The notes: generated from the sequence alone by a model not told the origin. A DNA stretch of 40,527 nucleotides from an uncultured Lachnospiraceae bacterium (GCA_949471785.1 CASWRE010000031.1:1-40527), one strand, 5' to 3'. Counted from the stretch's first letter, positions 1 through 8,647 are shown. Program-made: numbers and translations.

Positions 1-1405
1 CCGCCAGAAGCCCCAGCACAAAACCGTGGTAAAAGCGTTCCGGCTCCGCGGCCTCGGAGGGTTTTTTCCCGGCATCGAAGAAACTGAACGTGGCCAGGGA
101 CACTTTATTCATATAGATATTCATTTCCTTTTCATTGCCGCGCAGCAGAGCTTCCACAAATTCATTATATACCGATCCGTTTCCCGCAAACCAGCCCCGG
201 ATCATCCTCTCAAACATGACGCGCACTTCCTTGTTCGTCAGAACCAGGTCATACTCCTCGCGTCCCCACTCTTCCAGAAATGTATAATTTTCCACCCGAA
301 GATAACCGCTGGCCAGCAGCAGGCTCCAGATCGCGCTCTCACTGGCGTCAAGCTGGTTAAATATGATCTGCTCGTCAATTTCCGTGTGAAGCGCCTTTCC
401 CTCCAGCAGATCCTCCATGATCGTCTTTACTTTCGTGCTCCCCTCGCGGATCAGCTTTCCCGCCAGGCTGTTGCTGCTGGTATTGGCCCAGTAGGGGGAG
501 AAACGTTTCGTTTTCAGATAATTAATAATGGACCAGGGATTATAGATATCCTGCCTTGTCCCAAAAGTGAAACCGTCATACCATTGTTTCACCTTCTCCT
601 TTTGCCCTGACAAGCCGTACTCTTCCAGAACCGCCCACACCTCCTGCTCCGTAAATCCAAAACTGTCCATATACTGAGTTGAGGTTGTCGTTACTGCCGC
701 CAGATTATTCAGATCTGAGAAAATAGACTCCTTGCTCACCCTGGTAATACCTGTCAGCAGAGCCCGTTCCACATACGGATTGCTCTTAAACGTCGCATTA
801 AACAGGTTCCGGATAAAGGATACCAGTTCCTCCCAGTATCCGCCCACATAGGCTTCCTGCAGCGGCGTGTCATACTCGTCCAGAAGGATAATCGCTTTTT
901 TTCCATAGTAACGCGTTAGATAATCCGACAGGCATTTCAGGGAATCAGAGGCAATATAATCCTCCATTTCCGCCGATACCAGCCCATACCGCTCTTTCTC
1001 ATCGTCATTCAGGCAATCGCTTTCCAGCAAAAATTCAAACCGGTTATACTGGTTTTTGATATACTGGCATATCTTTTTTCTGACATTTACATAGGACGTC
1101 TCCTTCACACCGGCAAAACTTAATGCGATGACAGGATATGTCCCCTGTAAATCACGGTACTTCTCCTCATTCCAAACAGACAACCCCTGGAACAGATCGC
1201 CTCTGCCAGCGTACTCCACAGAGAAAAACTGCTCCGCCATACTCATATTCAGCGTCTTCCCAAAACGCCTGGGACGGGTAATCAGAGTTACATCGTCTCT
1301 GTTTTCCCACCATTCTTTGATAAATCCTGTCTTATCCACGTAAAAGCAGTCGTTCTCCCGTATTTTCTCAAAGCTCTGGATTCCGATTCCCACGGTTCTC
1401 GCCAC
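1..1405 (-). CDS. AAA-ATPase-like / PD-(D/E)XK nuclease family protein (3' end cut by window)
   Basis: About 468 residues are visible and the frame stays open to the window edge, so the C-terminus is missing. The N-terminus runs VARTVGIGIQSFEKI, then YVDKTGFIKEWW, then a Walker A-like RPRRFGKT at residues 44-51. A hydrophobic strand ending LLDEYDTPL further in is the Walker B. This is the AAA-ATPase-like fold (PF09820) that normally carries a PD-(D/E)XK nuclease-like C-terminal domain, which here lies outside or at the edge of the window. The start is a GTG at 1405-1403: an in-frame TGA lies a few codons upstream, AAAGGA sits 10 nt before the GTG, and family members begin M-A-R-T-V-G-I-G. An ATG 12 nt upstream is in another frame. 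Such genes occur in many copies in gut Firmicutes and Bacteroidetes and their role is not established. Confidence 0.85.
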   Translation of the reverse strand, partial: MARTVGIGIQSFEKIRENDCFYVDKTGFIKEWWENRDDVTLITRPRRFGKTLNMSMAEQFFSVEYAGRGDLFQGLSVWNEEKYRDLQGTYPVIALSFAGVKETSYVNVRKKICQYIKNQYNRFEFLLESDCLNDDEKERYGLVSAEMEDYIASDSLKCLSDYLTRYYGKKAIILLDEYDTPLQEAYVGGYWEELVSFIRNLFNATFKSNPYVERALLTGITRVSKESIFSDLNNLAAVTTTSTQYMDSFGFTEQEVWAVLEEYGLSGQKEKVKQWYDGFTFGTRQDIYNPWSIINYLKTKRFSPYWANTSSNSLAGKLIREGSTKVKTIMEDLLEGKALHTEIDEQIIFNQLDASESAIWSLLLASGYLRVENYTFLEEWGREEYDLVLTNKEVRVMFERMIRGWFAGNGSVYNEFVEALLRGNEKEMNIYMNKVSLATFSFFDAGKKPSEAAEPERFYHGFVLGLLA

Positions 1406-1503
1406 GTCTGCACCATCCTTTCACCTGGCCGTCTGTGTACAACAGTCAAACACAATACTTCCGCAACACATACACATCCGTGCTTTTTGTGACAGTTCAG
1501 TAC

Positions 1504-1542
1504 ATGCCGGACTGTACACTTTTCCTCTGTACAGCCCGGCAT
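1504..1542 (-). terminator. Stem-loop terminator after the polysaccharide deacetylase
   Basis: Fourteen-base arms (1504-1517 and 1529-1542, ATGCCGG core, one mismatch) flank an 11-nt loop starting 7 nt after the deacetylase stop. No U-tract follows directly on the minus strand, only an A-rich stretch about 16 nt on, so termination efficiency is uncertain. The adjacent bases 1489-1503 match the 15-nt palindrome arm at 29421-29435 at 13 of 15 positions. Confidence 0.5.
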
Positions 1543-1548
1543 AATCCT

Positions 1549-2499
1549 TTAATTATTCACTTTGTGGTGCACCATCATCGTACTCTCTGTCACAGGGCGG
1601 AATGTATAGCCATTCTCAATACCAAAGTCGATAATACCCTGCAGAGCATCCGCCGAAGACTGCTTGGCAGATGTGTCATGAAGCAGGATCACATTTGACC
1701 GCTCGGGATCTAATTCTTTCTTCACGGCTTTCAAAAGATGGCCGCTGGGAATGTTATCTCCCTCCGCGTCCCCTGTGGACACGTTCCAGTCCAGATATTT
1801 CCATCCTTCTTTCTCCAGGCGTTTGGTAAGCTTCTTCATAATACCTTTTTCATACTTCTCACTGATCGTATTGGAACTGCCGCCGGGGAAACGCACAATC
1901 CTGGCATCATATCCCACATCCTTCAATAACTTATCGTGCAGCTTTTGCACGTTATCCATGAACGCATCTTCCGACGCGTAAATTTCCGCGTAATCATGGG
2001 AATAGCCATGAATACCGATCGTATGACCTTCCCTCACCATCCGTTCCAGAATCGGTATACTTTTCTCCCCGTAATTCAGAATAAAGAATGTTGCTTTCAC
2101 ATTATTCTGCTTAAGTATATCCAGAATCTCTGGTGTGACATCCATACTCGGGCCGTCGTCAAAAGTCAAGTAAATCGTCTTTTTCTCTCTGACCACCTCC
2201 GGCTCGACTGCTCCGCTCTCCCCAACCAGTATACCTTTGTCATTTACGCCTGCCGCCGCTCCCTCGGCTACCTGGCGTTCCGGAACGCTCTGCGGTCTGG
2301 CCGCATCCTGCTCCGTCTTCATGTCCCGCTGTATCTGCCTCCGCCCCAACGCTGCGCGTATTTCCGGAGCCGCAAATAAGCCGGACAACACTAAAATCAC
2401 CCCACAGCACATCAGCAATCGCATACGCAGCTGACGCTCCCTTTGCCGTCGGGTCATTCTTCGGCGTCTTCTGCCTGTGTTCTCCTTCAATTTTGTCAT
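1549..2499 (-). CDS. Membrane-anchored polysaccharide deacetylase (CE4)
   Basis: This predicted 316-residue protein would remove N-acetyl groups from peptidoglycan or another surface polysaccharide outside the membrane. After an Arg-rich cytoplasmic N-terminus there is one membrane helix at about residues 27-44, a low-complexity linker to about 105, and a NodB-homology domain. CE4 motifs are visible in order: TFDDGPS at 112-118 (catalytic base and metal Asp), HGYSH at 164-168 (metal ligands H164 and H168), RFPGG at 203-207, LDWNV at 236-240 and LLHD at 272-275 (catalytic His). The start was set at the ATG at 2499 because GGGG lies about 8 nt upstream; a start 14 codons earlier lacks a better site. 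It is transcribed alone, with a palindromic leader and a following stem-loop. The exact substrate (GlcNAc or MurNAc) cannot be told. Confidence 0.9.
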   Translation of the reverse strand: MTKLKENTGRRRRRMTRRQRERQLRMRLLMCCGVILVLSGLFAAPEIRAALGRRQIQRDMKTEQDAARPQSVPERQVAEGAAAGVNDKGILVGESGAVEPEVVREKKTIYLTFDDGPSMDVTPEILDILKQNNVKATFFILNYGEKSIPILERMVREGHTIGIHGYSHDYAEIYASEDAFMDNVQKLHDKLLKDVGYDARIVRFPGGSSNTISEKYEKGIMKKLTKRLEKEGWKYLDWNVSTGDAEGDNIPSGHLLKAVKKELDPERSNVILLHDTSAKQSSADALQGIIDFGIENGYTFRPVTESTMMVHHKVNN

Positions 2500-2523
2500 A
2501 TCCTTACCCCTTATCACATGTTT

Positions 2524-2554
2524 GTAACAGTTCGGCTTCATGCAGAACTGTTAC
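2524..2554. repeat. GTAAC-N-GTTC family palindrome, deacetylase leader
   Basis: Perfect 10-bp arms GTAACAGTTC (2524-2533) and GAACTGTTAC (2545-2554) flank an 11-nt loop. It lies in the predicted 5' leader of the deacetylase, 25 nt before its start codon. It is one of several related copies in this window. Confidence 0.7.
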
Positions 2555-2607
2555 TGAGTCCAGCCCGTTTTCCTATCGGACTGTAAACACTATTTCTTTA
2601 TTAATCA

Positions 2608-2616
2608 GTTATAGCA
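2608..2616 (-). promoter_or_regulatory. Possible extended -10 promoter of the deacetylase
   Basis: On the minus strand TGCTATAAC matches an extended -10 (TGnTATAAT with one change). No convincing -35 is present. It lies in an AT-rich stretch between yaaA and the deacetylase, about 110 nt before the start codon. Confidence 0.35.
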
Positions 2617-2678
2617 GAAAAAAGTTACAAAAATGTATCATACTTACATATTTTACCTTTTTTCATATACTTAATAAT

Positions 2679-3476
2679 TTATACAGATTTGGCAGATTTT
2701 GTTCGTTCTTTTGTATTTTGCGGATCTGCAAACCGCTGCCTTAAAAATATATACATATTTTCACAGGATAATGCCTCCGAATAACGATAACCGAACATTC
2801 GGAATCCTCTGCACTCCTCCGGTTGCTTAATCTTATGCTCTGCCATGTAGCGCACCATCTCCCCTCGCGCTATTTTGCAGTAGGTTCCTTTCTCTTTTAC
2901 TTTGCCGTCGGACATCTCTCCAAATATGCAGGTAACATATCGTTTTCCTTCTGGCAGATAACCGGATATACAGCGGCTATACTCTTTGGAAGCCAGATTG
3001 ACGATACAGTCTGTCTCCTGGAAAAGGCGTCTGGCTATACGATCTCCCCAGAATTCGTACAGCGTCCGACATCCGCCGCAGGCGATTTTCGCCTGCATCT
3101 CCAGCCGGTAAGGCCGCACTCCGTCAAAAGGACGGAGCAGGCCGTAAAACCCGGACAGGATGCGCAGATGCTCCTCAAGATATTCCAGACATTCCCCGTC
3201 GAAAACCGCCGGAGCCATGTGCTGATAGGCCAGCCCCTCATACGACAGGACGGCCGGAGTCAACGTCTGCAAAAGATCCATACGCTGATGCCGTTCGTAA
3301 TTGACGGCCGCCAGGCTGTCATTACACTTCCAGACGGCTTTCAGCTCTTCATAGGACAACCCCCGCATCCAGTCCGCCAACTTCTGTGTTTCCTCCAGAA
3401 ACACAGGCCGCCCGCGGACCGGCAGGGTATCCTCATCCACATTCATTTTTTTGGCCGGCGACAGGATGATGCGCAC
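2679..3476 (-). CDS. yaaA: YaaA family (DUF328) peroxide-stress protein
   Basis: The 265-residue product fits the usual YaaA length (about 250-260). It opens with the family motif ILSPAKKM at residues 4-11 and has family blocks such as VLSYEGLAYQ, FYGLLRPFDG and YRLEMQAK. In E. coli, YaaA lowers intracellular free iron and limits DNA damage under hydrogen peroxide, and it binds DNA. The start is a GTG at 3476, because MRIILSP is where the family begins. It lies 3 nt past the folD stop, with the ribosome binding site inside folD, so translation is probably coupled. It is the last gene of the C1 cluster. A link between peroxide/iron protection and oxygen-sensitive Fe-S enzymes is only an inference from position. 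Confidence 0.9.
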   Translation of the reverse strand: MRIILSPAKKMNVDEDTLPVRGRPVFLEETQKLADWMRGLSYEELKAVWKCNDSLAAVNYERHQRMDLLQTLTPAVLSYEGLAYQHMAPAVFDGECLEYLEEHLRILSGFYGLLRPFDGVRPYRLEMQAKIACGGCRTLYEFWGDRIARRLFQETDCIVNLASKEYSRCISGYLPEGKRYVTCIFGEMSDGKVKEKGTYCKIARGEMVRYMAEHKIKQPEECRGFRMFGYRYSEALSCENMYIFLRQRFADPQNTKERTKSAKSV

Positions 3477-3479
3477 GGT

Positions 3480-4331
3480 TTACTTGTTCTTTCTCTTAGC
3501 CGCCTCTACCACATGGCCCACCAGCACCGATGTGGTAACGCTTCCCACACCTCCCGGCACGGGAGTGATAGCCTCCACCACCGGCTCGGCTTTTGCATAA
3601 TCCACATCGCCGCAGAGCTTACCCTCGGCATTAACATTGATACCCACATCGATCACGATCTGGCCCTCACGTAAATATGTATCGTCCACAACTCCGGCAC
3701 GGCCGGCCGCCACCACCACAATATCCGCTTCCTTCACCACGGAAGGCATATCCACTGTTCTCGTGTGGCACACGGTCACTGTGGCGTTTTTCTTGATCAG
3801 CATCATAGCCGCCGGCTTGCCCACAACCAGGCTGCGTCCCACGACCACCGCTTTTTTTCCGGTGCAGTCGATGCCGTAATGATCCAGGATCTCCATACAT
3901 GCCTGGGGTGTGCATGGCGGAAATCCCTGGTTCGTCCCGGCAAAAACGCCTACCATGGAACCGTCCGTGATGCCATCCACATCCTTCTCCGGGTCGAGGG
4001 CCCTGATCACCGCTGCCTCGTCCAGATGCTTCGGCAACGGACGGAAGATCAACACGCCGTGGATCTGGGCATTCTTATTCACCTCGTCGATGGTTTTCAT
4101 CAGATCTTCCTGTGTACAGTCCGCGGGCAGAACAAACTTTTCAAAAGCCACGCCCAGCTTTTCACAGCGCTTGGTTGCGCCGCGCTCGTAAGAGAGGTCA
4201 TCCTCCCTCTCGCCCACACGTACGATGCCCAATGTCGGCGTTACTCCCTTTTCCTTAAGCTCCGCAACATTCGCCATGATCTTCTCATTCAAGGCGGCTA
4301 CTACTTCCTTGCCCAGTAACTGTTTTGCCAT
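3480..4331 (-). CDS. folD: Methylene-THF dehydrogenase (FolD family), possibly without normal cyclohydrolase activity
   Basis: The 283-residue protein matches FolD in length and layout. FolD oxidises or reduces methylene/methenyl-THF and usually also hydrolyses methenyl-THF. Y48 and K54 of the active-site motif are present (SYERGATK), as are KDVDG (D119), the dinucleotide-binding GRSLVVGKP at 165-173 and the C-terminal TPVPGGVG. The position of the usual glutamine (GILVQLPLP in E. coli, Q98) reads GVLIFRPLP here, so F96 replaces it. Changes at that glutamine are known to affect the cyclohydrolase step. The cell has a separate cyclohydrolase (fchA) immediately upstream, so this copy may serve only as dehydrogenase; that is an inference. 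The start ATG at 4331 follows a GAGGAG-type site. Confidence 0.95.
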   Translation of the reverse strand: MAKQLLGKEVVAALNEKIMANVAELKEKGVTPTLGIVRVGEREDDLSYERGATKRCEKLGVAFEKFVLPADCTQEDLMKTIDEVNKNAQIHGVLIFRPLPKHLDEAAVIRALDPEKDVDGITDGSMVGVFAGTNQGFPPCTPQACMEILDHYGIDCTGKKAVVVGRSLVVGKPAAMMLIKKNATVTVCHTRTVDMPSVVKEADIVVVAAGRAGVVDDTYLREGQIVIDVGINVNAEGKLCGDVDYAKAEPVVEAITPVPGGVGSVTTSVLVGHVVEAAKRKNK

Positions 4332-4438
4332 GTTGTTTCTCCTCTTCTATTTTTTCACTCCCGCTTCAGCCCGCTCTGCCTGTCACAGTGAACGCCATGT
4401 CCACGGGGGTATAGCTGTCTGAACGGTTGCATTTCCTT

Positions 4439-5068
4439 TTATTTCAATCTGCCAAGTACCGACTCGAACACCCGATCAGCCATGGGCGGATACTTCTCCA
4501 GCATGGCGTCGCATTTGGCGTTCAGTTCTTCCGCATATTCCCGGTTCTTCATGGATTTCGTATTTATGTATACATTCAGGCTCGCGCCAAGCAAGGCCGC
4601 TTTGCACATAGCCGCCCCCACGCCGGCGTCGCTGATCGCCAGGGTAGATCCCTTCTCGGCAAATACTTCCAGCAGTTCGATAGCCTCGCAGCATTTCTCC
4701 ATGATCTCCATGGGCACGGAGCAGGCGTCTTTAAGGACGATCTCCATAACGCGGGCTTTCTCCGCTTTCTCCTCCTCGGTGGCGCGGGGCATACCGTAGG
4801 CTTTAGACAGAGGCTCAAACACCTCCGCATCACGCTCCACCAGACGGAGCAGCTCTTCCTGAAGCTTTGTAGCTTTCTCCTTCAGGCTGTACATCTCCTC
4901 CTCCACGTCGGCATATTTTTTCTTACCGACGGTCAGGCTGCCCACCATATTACCCAGGGCCGTTCCCACCGCGCCCACCAGGGCGGAAGCGCCGCCGCCG
5001 CCGGGCACCGGGGCTTTGGAAGCCAGTACATCAACAAATTCATTGCATGGCACCGTTGAAAATCCCAT
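4439..5068 (-). CDS. fchA: Methenyltetrahydrofolate cyclohydrolase FchA
   Basis: The 209-residue protein belongs to the cyclodeaminase/cyclohydrolase family (PF04961), seen in the Gly-rich PVPGGGGASALVGA near residues 21-34, the following LGNMVGSLTVGKKKY and the late block ISDAGVGAAM. In acetogens the stand-alone form interconverts 10-formyl-THF and 5,10-methenyl-THF in the methyl branch of the Wood-Ljungdahl pathway. AGGAGG lies 8 nt before the ATG. It sits between the DUF3786 gene and folD, so two consecutive methyl-branch steps are encoded side by side. The 107-nt gap to folD holds no clear promoter or terminator. Confidence 0.93.
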   Translation of the reverse strand: MGFSTVPCNEFVDVLASKAPVPGGGGASALVGAVGTALGNMVGSLTVGKKKYADVEEEMYSLKEKATKLQEELLRLVERDAEVFEPLSKAYGMPRATEEEKAEKARVMEIVLKDACSVPMEIMEKCCEAIELLEVFAEKGSTLAISDAGVGAAMCKAALLGASLNVYINTKSMKNREYAEELNAKCDAMLEKYPPMADRVFESVLGRLK

Positions 5069-5138
5069 AATCTATTCCTCCTATATTCGCAGTTACTATA
5101 GTTTGCCAGTGTTATCACTCATATATGTCCGCGAACGC

Positions 5139-5810
5139 CTATAAATCCGGATTACTTTTGTGCTCGCGGGTATCGCTCAACGCTTTGATCGTTCCGATTG
5201 AGACATCGCCACAGACGGTCATATCCTCCCCATGGAAAGCCACGGGAAAATTGTCGGAAAACAATATCTGGGAGGAAGGGGGAAACTCCTCATCCCCCGC
5301 CCAGAGGGCAAACCGCATATACAATCCGTTAATCAGCTCAAATTCATATCCCGCGTCGCCGTAGTTCAGTGATTTTCCTCCCACCAGCTCCATCACGGCC
5401 CGAAACGCGTCCAGTTTAAAGCCGAACCCGTAAGCCAGACGGCTCAGACAGCGGCCGGAAAACTGTTTGTAATACACCTCGCACCAGGGAAGCTCTCTGT
5501 ATGTAAGAAACTTCCCCGTAGTGGGCGCCGCGCTGCCCTCCAGCAGATAACGCATCACCAGGATCTGAGCCTTCCCCATATCCCTTAAAGGATAATATTT
5601 CTTCCCCGTCTCCATGGGAACCGCCGTAAACTCCGGCCAGGCCACCTCATATTCTGTGCCCATCATGCGAAGGGTAAATACCCGGCGTTCCTCATCATAG
5701 GGCAGCCCGCAGCGGACCGCCGCTGCAACAGGATTCATTCCTCTGTAAAGCTCCAGATAATGCTCCATGGGAATACGTTCTAAATTGTCTTTTTCGTAGT
5801 TTATCTCCAT
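5139..5810 (-). CDS. DUF3786 domain protein of unknown function
   Basis: The 223-residue soluble protein fits DUF3786 in length and pattern, with LPYDEERRVFTLRMMG near residues 36-51, then a Trp/Pro-rich middle and FPVAFHGEDMTVCGD near the C-terminus. No catalytic motif is recognised; only scattered cysteines are present and no Cys cluster. It starts 12 nt after acsV, with GGAG 5-6 nt before the ATG, so it should be co-translated with the corrinoid activator. DUF3786 genes are often seen near acs or other corrinoid enzymes in anaerobes, which suggests a helper role in corrinoid or ACS chemistry. That is context only. Confidence 0.8.
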   Translation of the reverse strand: MEINYEKDNLERIPMEHYLELYRGMNPVAAAVRCGLPYDEERRVFTLRMMGTEYEVAWPEFTAVPMETGKKYYPLRDMGKAQILVMRYLLEGSAAPTTGKFLTYRELPWCEVYYKQFSGRCLSRLAYGFGFKLDAFRAVMELVGGKSLNYGDAGYEFELINGLYMRFALWAGDEEFPPSSQILFSDNFPVAFHGEDMTVCGDVSIGTIKALSDTREHKSNPDL

Positions 5811-5822
5811 AGTTCTCCATCA

Positions 5823-7751
5823 TCACCGCAATTCCACCGACGGGAACAGTCCCGCATCTGTATGGGGCAGAAAACAACAGGCCACAAATTCATCCATATA
5901 GGTGGGCACCGCGCTCAGCTCCATATAGGTCATATTCTGCGACAGCTCGTAGGTTTTCCGTTCCGCTTCCGTGGAGAGAAGCATGGTGTAGGCCCCCGCC
6001 AGAGATGAATTTCCGATATAATGGAACTTCTCCAGCGGAATATCCGGGAACATGCCAATATTAACGGCGTTTTTCATATTGATGCCGCTGCCGATGCCGC
6101 CGGCCACATAGACGTCGTCGATCATGGAAATATCAAATTCCAGAGCATCCAACATGGTGCGGATAGCCGAGAAAATCGCTCCCTTGGCCCGGATAAAGTT
6201 ATCGATATCCACCTCAGTGATCTCCACGTCCTTGACGGAACCGGCTTCCTCCTCAAAGGCCAGCACATAGCTGCCCATGCCGTACTGATCACGCCGAATT
6301 CTTCTGCCCTCCCGCACGAACTTGCCCTTGGGATTGATGATACCGTTCAAAAACAGCTCACAGATCACATCAATAATACCCGATCCGCACAAACCTACGG
6401 GCTTTGTTCCCGGATCTCCTACAATCGTGAGGGACGGTTCCATGGTCTCTTTATCAATAGTACATGCTTCGATGGCGCCGTCTGTCGCCCGCATACCGCA
6501 GCTGATATCGCCGCCCTCAAAGGCAGGCCCCGCGGAACAGGCACAGCTCATCATGAAATCCGAATTACCGAAGACCAGCTCGCCGTTAGTTCCCAGATCG
6601 ATAAACAGGGAAAACTCCGGCCGGTTCCAGATCATACTGACCAGTGTTCCTGCCGTGATATCACCACCCACATAACTCCCGATATTGGGCGCGATGATGA
6701 TATGAGCGTCCGGATGAGTGATCAGCCCAAGGTCCTGAGCATACAGAGAATTCGTCTTAAAAAACGCGGGAATGTAAGGCTCCATACGCAGCGGATCTGC
6801 ATTAATACCTGCAAACAAATGATTCATCGTGGAATTACCGGCCACGCACATACGGTAAATCTGCTTTGTTTTGATCCCGGCAGACTTACACATCTGGGCG
6901 ATCATCGGATTGATCGTCTCCTGAACCACGGCCTCCTGCAGTTTGCCGATACCGCCAGGTTTCTGAGACTCAATGATACGATTGATCACATCGGCGCCGT
7001 AACGGATCTGGCCGTTTCCTGCAGATGCCTTTGCCAGAATTTCACCGGTCTCCATATTTATAATCAGGGCGGATACCGTCGTCGTACCGATATCAACGGC
7101 CAGCCCGCAGATTGCACTGTCATCCGCCTCCGGGAAGATATCATAGACAAAGATATGGCTCTTCGCTCTGCTGATCACGCACTTGACGGAAAAATCACTT
7201 TTCCGCAGCACATCCGGAAGCTTTTTCAATACAGTATAGGGAAGATGAACTACATCAATTCCCTCCTGCTTTTTGATGGCCCGCATCAGCCGTTCATTAT
7301 CCGGCATCGTGTCGTCCAGCGTGGGCGCATCCATTTTCACAGAAATCCGGGCCAGAGAATTCTTGAAGGCAATCCCCGCGTCGCCGATCTCCTGCTTGGC
7401 ATTTTCAAATATCCTGACCTCGTCCTTAGAGCTCAAATCCGCAACTTTCATCCTGCTCTTATACGCAGAGGCAATGTCCGGCACCAGAATCTCACAATCT
7501 GCCTCCACCGTACTGGCGCAGGCAAGTCTCCATCCCTGGTCGAACTCATCCTCCGTGATATGGGAGGATTTTTTTGTCACCAGCTCACCGCCGATCAATT
7601 TTACCCGGCATTTGCCGCAGACCACGTTTCCTGAGCATGGCGCATCGATAGCTACATTGGTTTTTCTCGCTACCTCAAGAAGGTTTTCACCGGAAGCCGC
7701 GAACGCCTCTACCGCCTCGCCGCTCTCAAACCGAAAAGTCACTTTGAACAT
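5823..7751 (-). CDS. acsV: Corrinoid Fe-S protein reductive activator (RACo / AcsV)
   Basis: The 642-residue protein re-reduces the corrinoid cofactor of AcsCD from inactive Co(II) to Co(I), using electrons from a 2Fe-2S centre and ATP. The N-terminal ferredoxin domain has Cys ligands C39, C45, C48 and C78 (CSGNVVCGKC, then RLACAS). After a linker (about 95-210) comes an ASKHA-type ATPase region with LAVDIGTTTVSALII, FIDLGTNGELV and the late VYVAGGIGSGIN, typical of the DUF4445/RACo family. The length fits AcsV of acetogens. It follows acsE after a 110-nt gap that carries an attenuator-like stem-loop, and precedes DUF3786 by 12 nt. The start has an AAAGG site about 11 nt upstream. Confidence 0.93.
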   Translation of the reverse strand: MFKVTFRFESGEAVEAFAASGENLLEVARKTNVAIDAPCSGNVVCGKCRVKLIGGELVTKKSSHITEDEFDQGWRLACASTVEADCEILVPDIASAYKSRMKVADLSSKDEVRIFENAKQEIGDAGIAFKNSLARISVKMDAPTLDDTMPDNERLMRAIKKQEGIDVVHLPYTVLKKLPDVLRKSDFSVKCVISRAKSHIFVYDIFPEADDSAICGLAVDIGTTTVSALIINMETGEILAKASAGNGQIRYGADVINRIIESQKPGGIGKLQEAVVQETINPMIAQMCKSAGIKTKQIYRMCVAGNSTMNHLFAGINADPLRMEPYIPAFFKTNSLYAQDLGLITHPDAHIIIAPNIGSYVGGDITAGTLVSMIWNRPEFSLFIDLGTNGELVFGNSDFMMSCACSAGPAFEGGDISCGMRATDGAIEACTIDKETMEPSLTIVGDPGTKPVGLCGSGIIDVICELFLNGIINPKGKFVREGRRIRRDQYGMGSYVLAFEEEAGSVKDVEITEVDIDNFIRAKGAIFSAIRTMLDALEFDISMIDDVYVAGGIGSGINMKNAVNIGMFPDIPLEKFHYIGNSSLAGAYTMLLSTEAERKTYELSQNMTYMELSAVPTYMDEFVACCFLPHTDAGLFPSVELR

Positions 7752-7778
7752 AGATTTTGGCCTTTCGTATGAACTGTT

Positions 7779-7828
7779 AAAAAAACTGCCATCAGCCTCC
7801 CCAGATTTTGGTAAACTGAGGAGGCTGA
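7779..7828 (-). terminator. Attenuator-like stem-loop between acsE and acsV
   Basis: Arms TCAGCCTCC and GGAGGCTGA (7792-7800 and 7820-7828) pair perfectly over 9 bp with a 19-nt loop. On the minus strand the stem is followed after 6 nt by seven T's (7785-7779). The loop and spacer are longer than in a classic intrinsic terminator, so partial read-through is the likely behaviour. It would set acsV, DUF3786, fchA and folD below the upstream acs genes. Confidence 0.45.
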
Positions 7829-7861
7829 AAAGACAACCTGTACTGTATCGTCGACTGTTTA

Positions 7862-8647
7862 TTACAGTTCCAGGTAAGAATCTGCGTACAGCGTATTATT
7901 CTTGATCACATCACAGGATTTGATGGTCTCCATCAGACGCAGGTCGTTCGGATTTACGATGGCAGAGGTCAAGCCCTGCATCATAGCCATGGCAACCATA
8001 GCGGAATCCATGATCGGACGGATATGCTTGGGCATACCGTTGGAATTGTTGGACAGGCCGCCGGTGGAGTTCAGACCCATATCGGAGATCATTTTGATGC
8101 ATTCCAGAATATCCATCTGCTTATCCTGCATACCCTTCGTAACCAGGAACAAAGGATCAAACCACAAATCTGTGGGCTCCATGCCATGCTCCATACCTCT
8201 CTCCAGAAGAGTCTGGCAGTAAGCCATACGCTCGTCATTGTCCTTGGCAATACCGTCGCCGTTGCAGAGCGCGATAACGATAGCGTCGTTGGCGGCCGCC
8301 AAGTCAACATACTCGATCCTTCCGGACGCGTCGGCGGAATTTACGATGGGTTTTCCTTTTGCGCGGTTGTATACGGCAATACCGGCCTCAATGGCTTTCA
8401 TATTGGCGGTATCCAGAGCCAACGGCACATTGTCAAACTCGCCCTGAAGCAGCTTAACGGCCCACTGCATCAGCTCCTCACCGTTGCTCTCAGCCGGTCC
8501 GATATTGACATCCAGATAGTAAGCGCCCGCTTCCAGCTGCTGCTTTGCTCTGGCCAGAATCGGCTCCGGATCTTTCTCGGCAAAAGCCCTGTTGATGGAT
8601 GGAGCAGTTACGGAAATTCTCTCGCCAATTACGATAAATTTAGACAT
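7862..8647 (-). CDS. acsE: Methyl-THF:corrinoid/iron-sulfur protein methyltransferase AcsE
   Basis: The 261-residue protein moves the methyl group of methyl-THF to Co(I) of the corrinoid Fe-S protein AcsCD. It is the pterin-binding TIM-barrel type, the same length as the Moorella enzyme (262). Visible blocks are FIVIGERISVTAPS at the N-terminus, YLDVNIGPAES at about 44-54, PIVNSADASG, DLWFDPLFLVTKG and the pterin-site STGGLSNNSNGMP. The C-terminus ends in a family-typical DVIKNNTLYADSYLEL. It lies between acsC and acsV, with stem-loops in both gaps, and is clearly part of the acs cluster. Confidence 0.96.
   Translation of the reverse strand: MSKFIVIGERISVTAPSINRAFAEKDPEPILARAKQQLEAGAYYLDVNIGPAESNGEELMQWAVKLLQGEFDNVPLALDTANMKAIEAGIAVYNRAKGKPIVNSADASGRIEYVDLAAANDAIVIALCNGDGIAKDNDERMAYCQTLLERGMEHGMEPTDLWFDPLFLVTKGMQDKQMDILECIKMISDMGLNSTGGLSNNSNGMPKHIRPIMDSAMVAMAMMQGLTSAIVNPNDLRLMETIKSCDVIKNNTLYADSYLEL

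Noticed and set aside
5069-5138. THF riboswitch before fchA/folD
   Set aside because: The 70-nt gap before fchA and the 107-nt gap before folD show no THF riboswitch core; only weak pairings.
6021-7634. Long plus-strand open frame opposite acsV
   Set aside because: It is a shadow of acsV with no family features, no start signal and His/Arg-rich composition typical of antisense frames.
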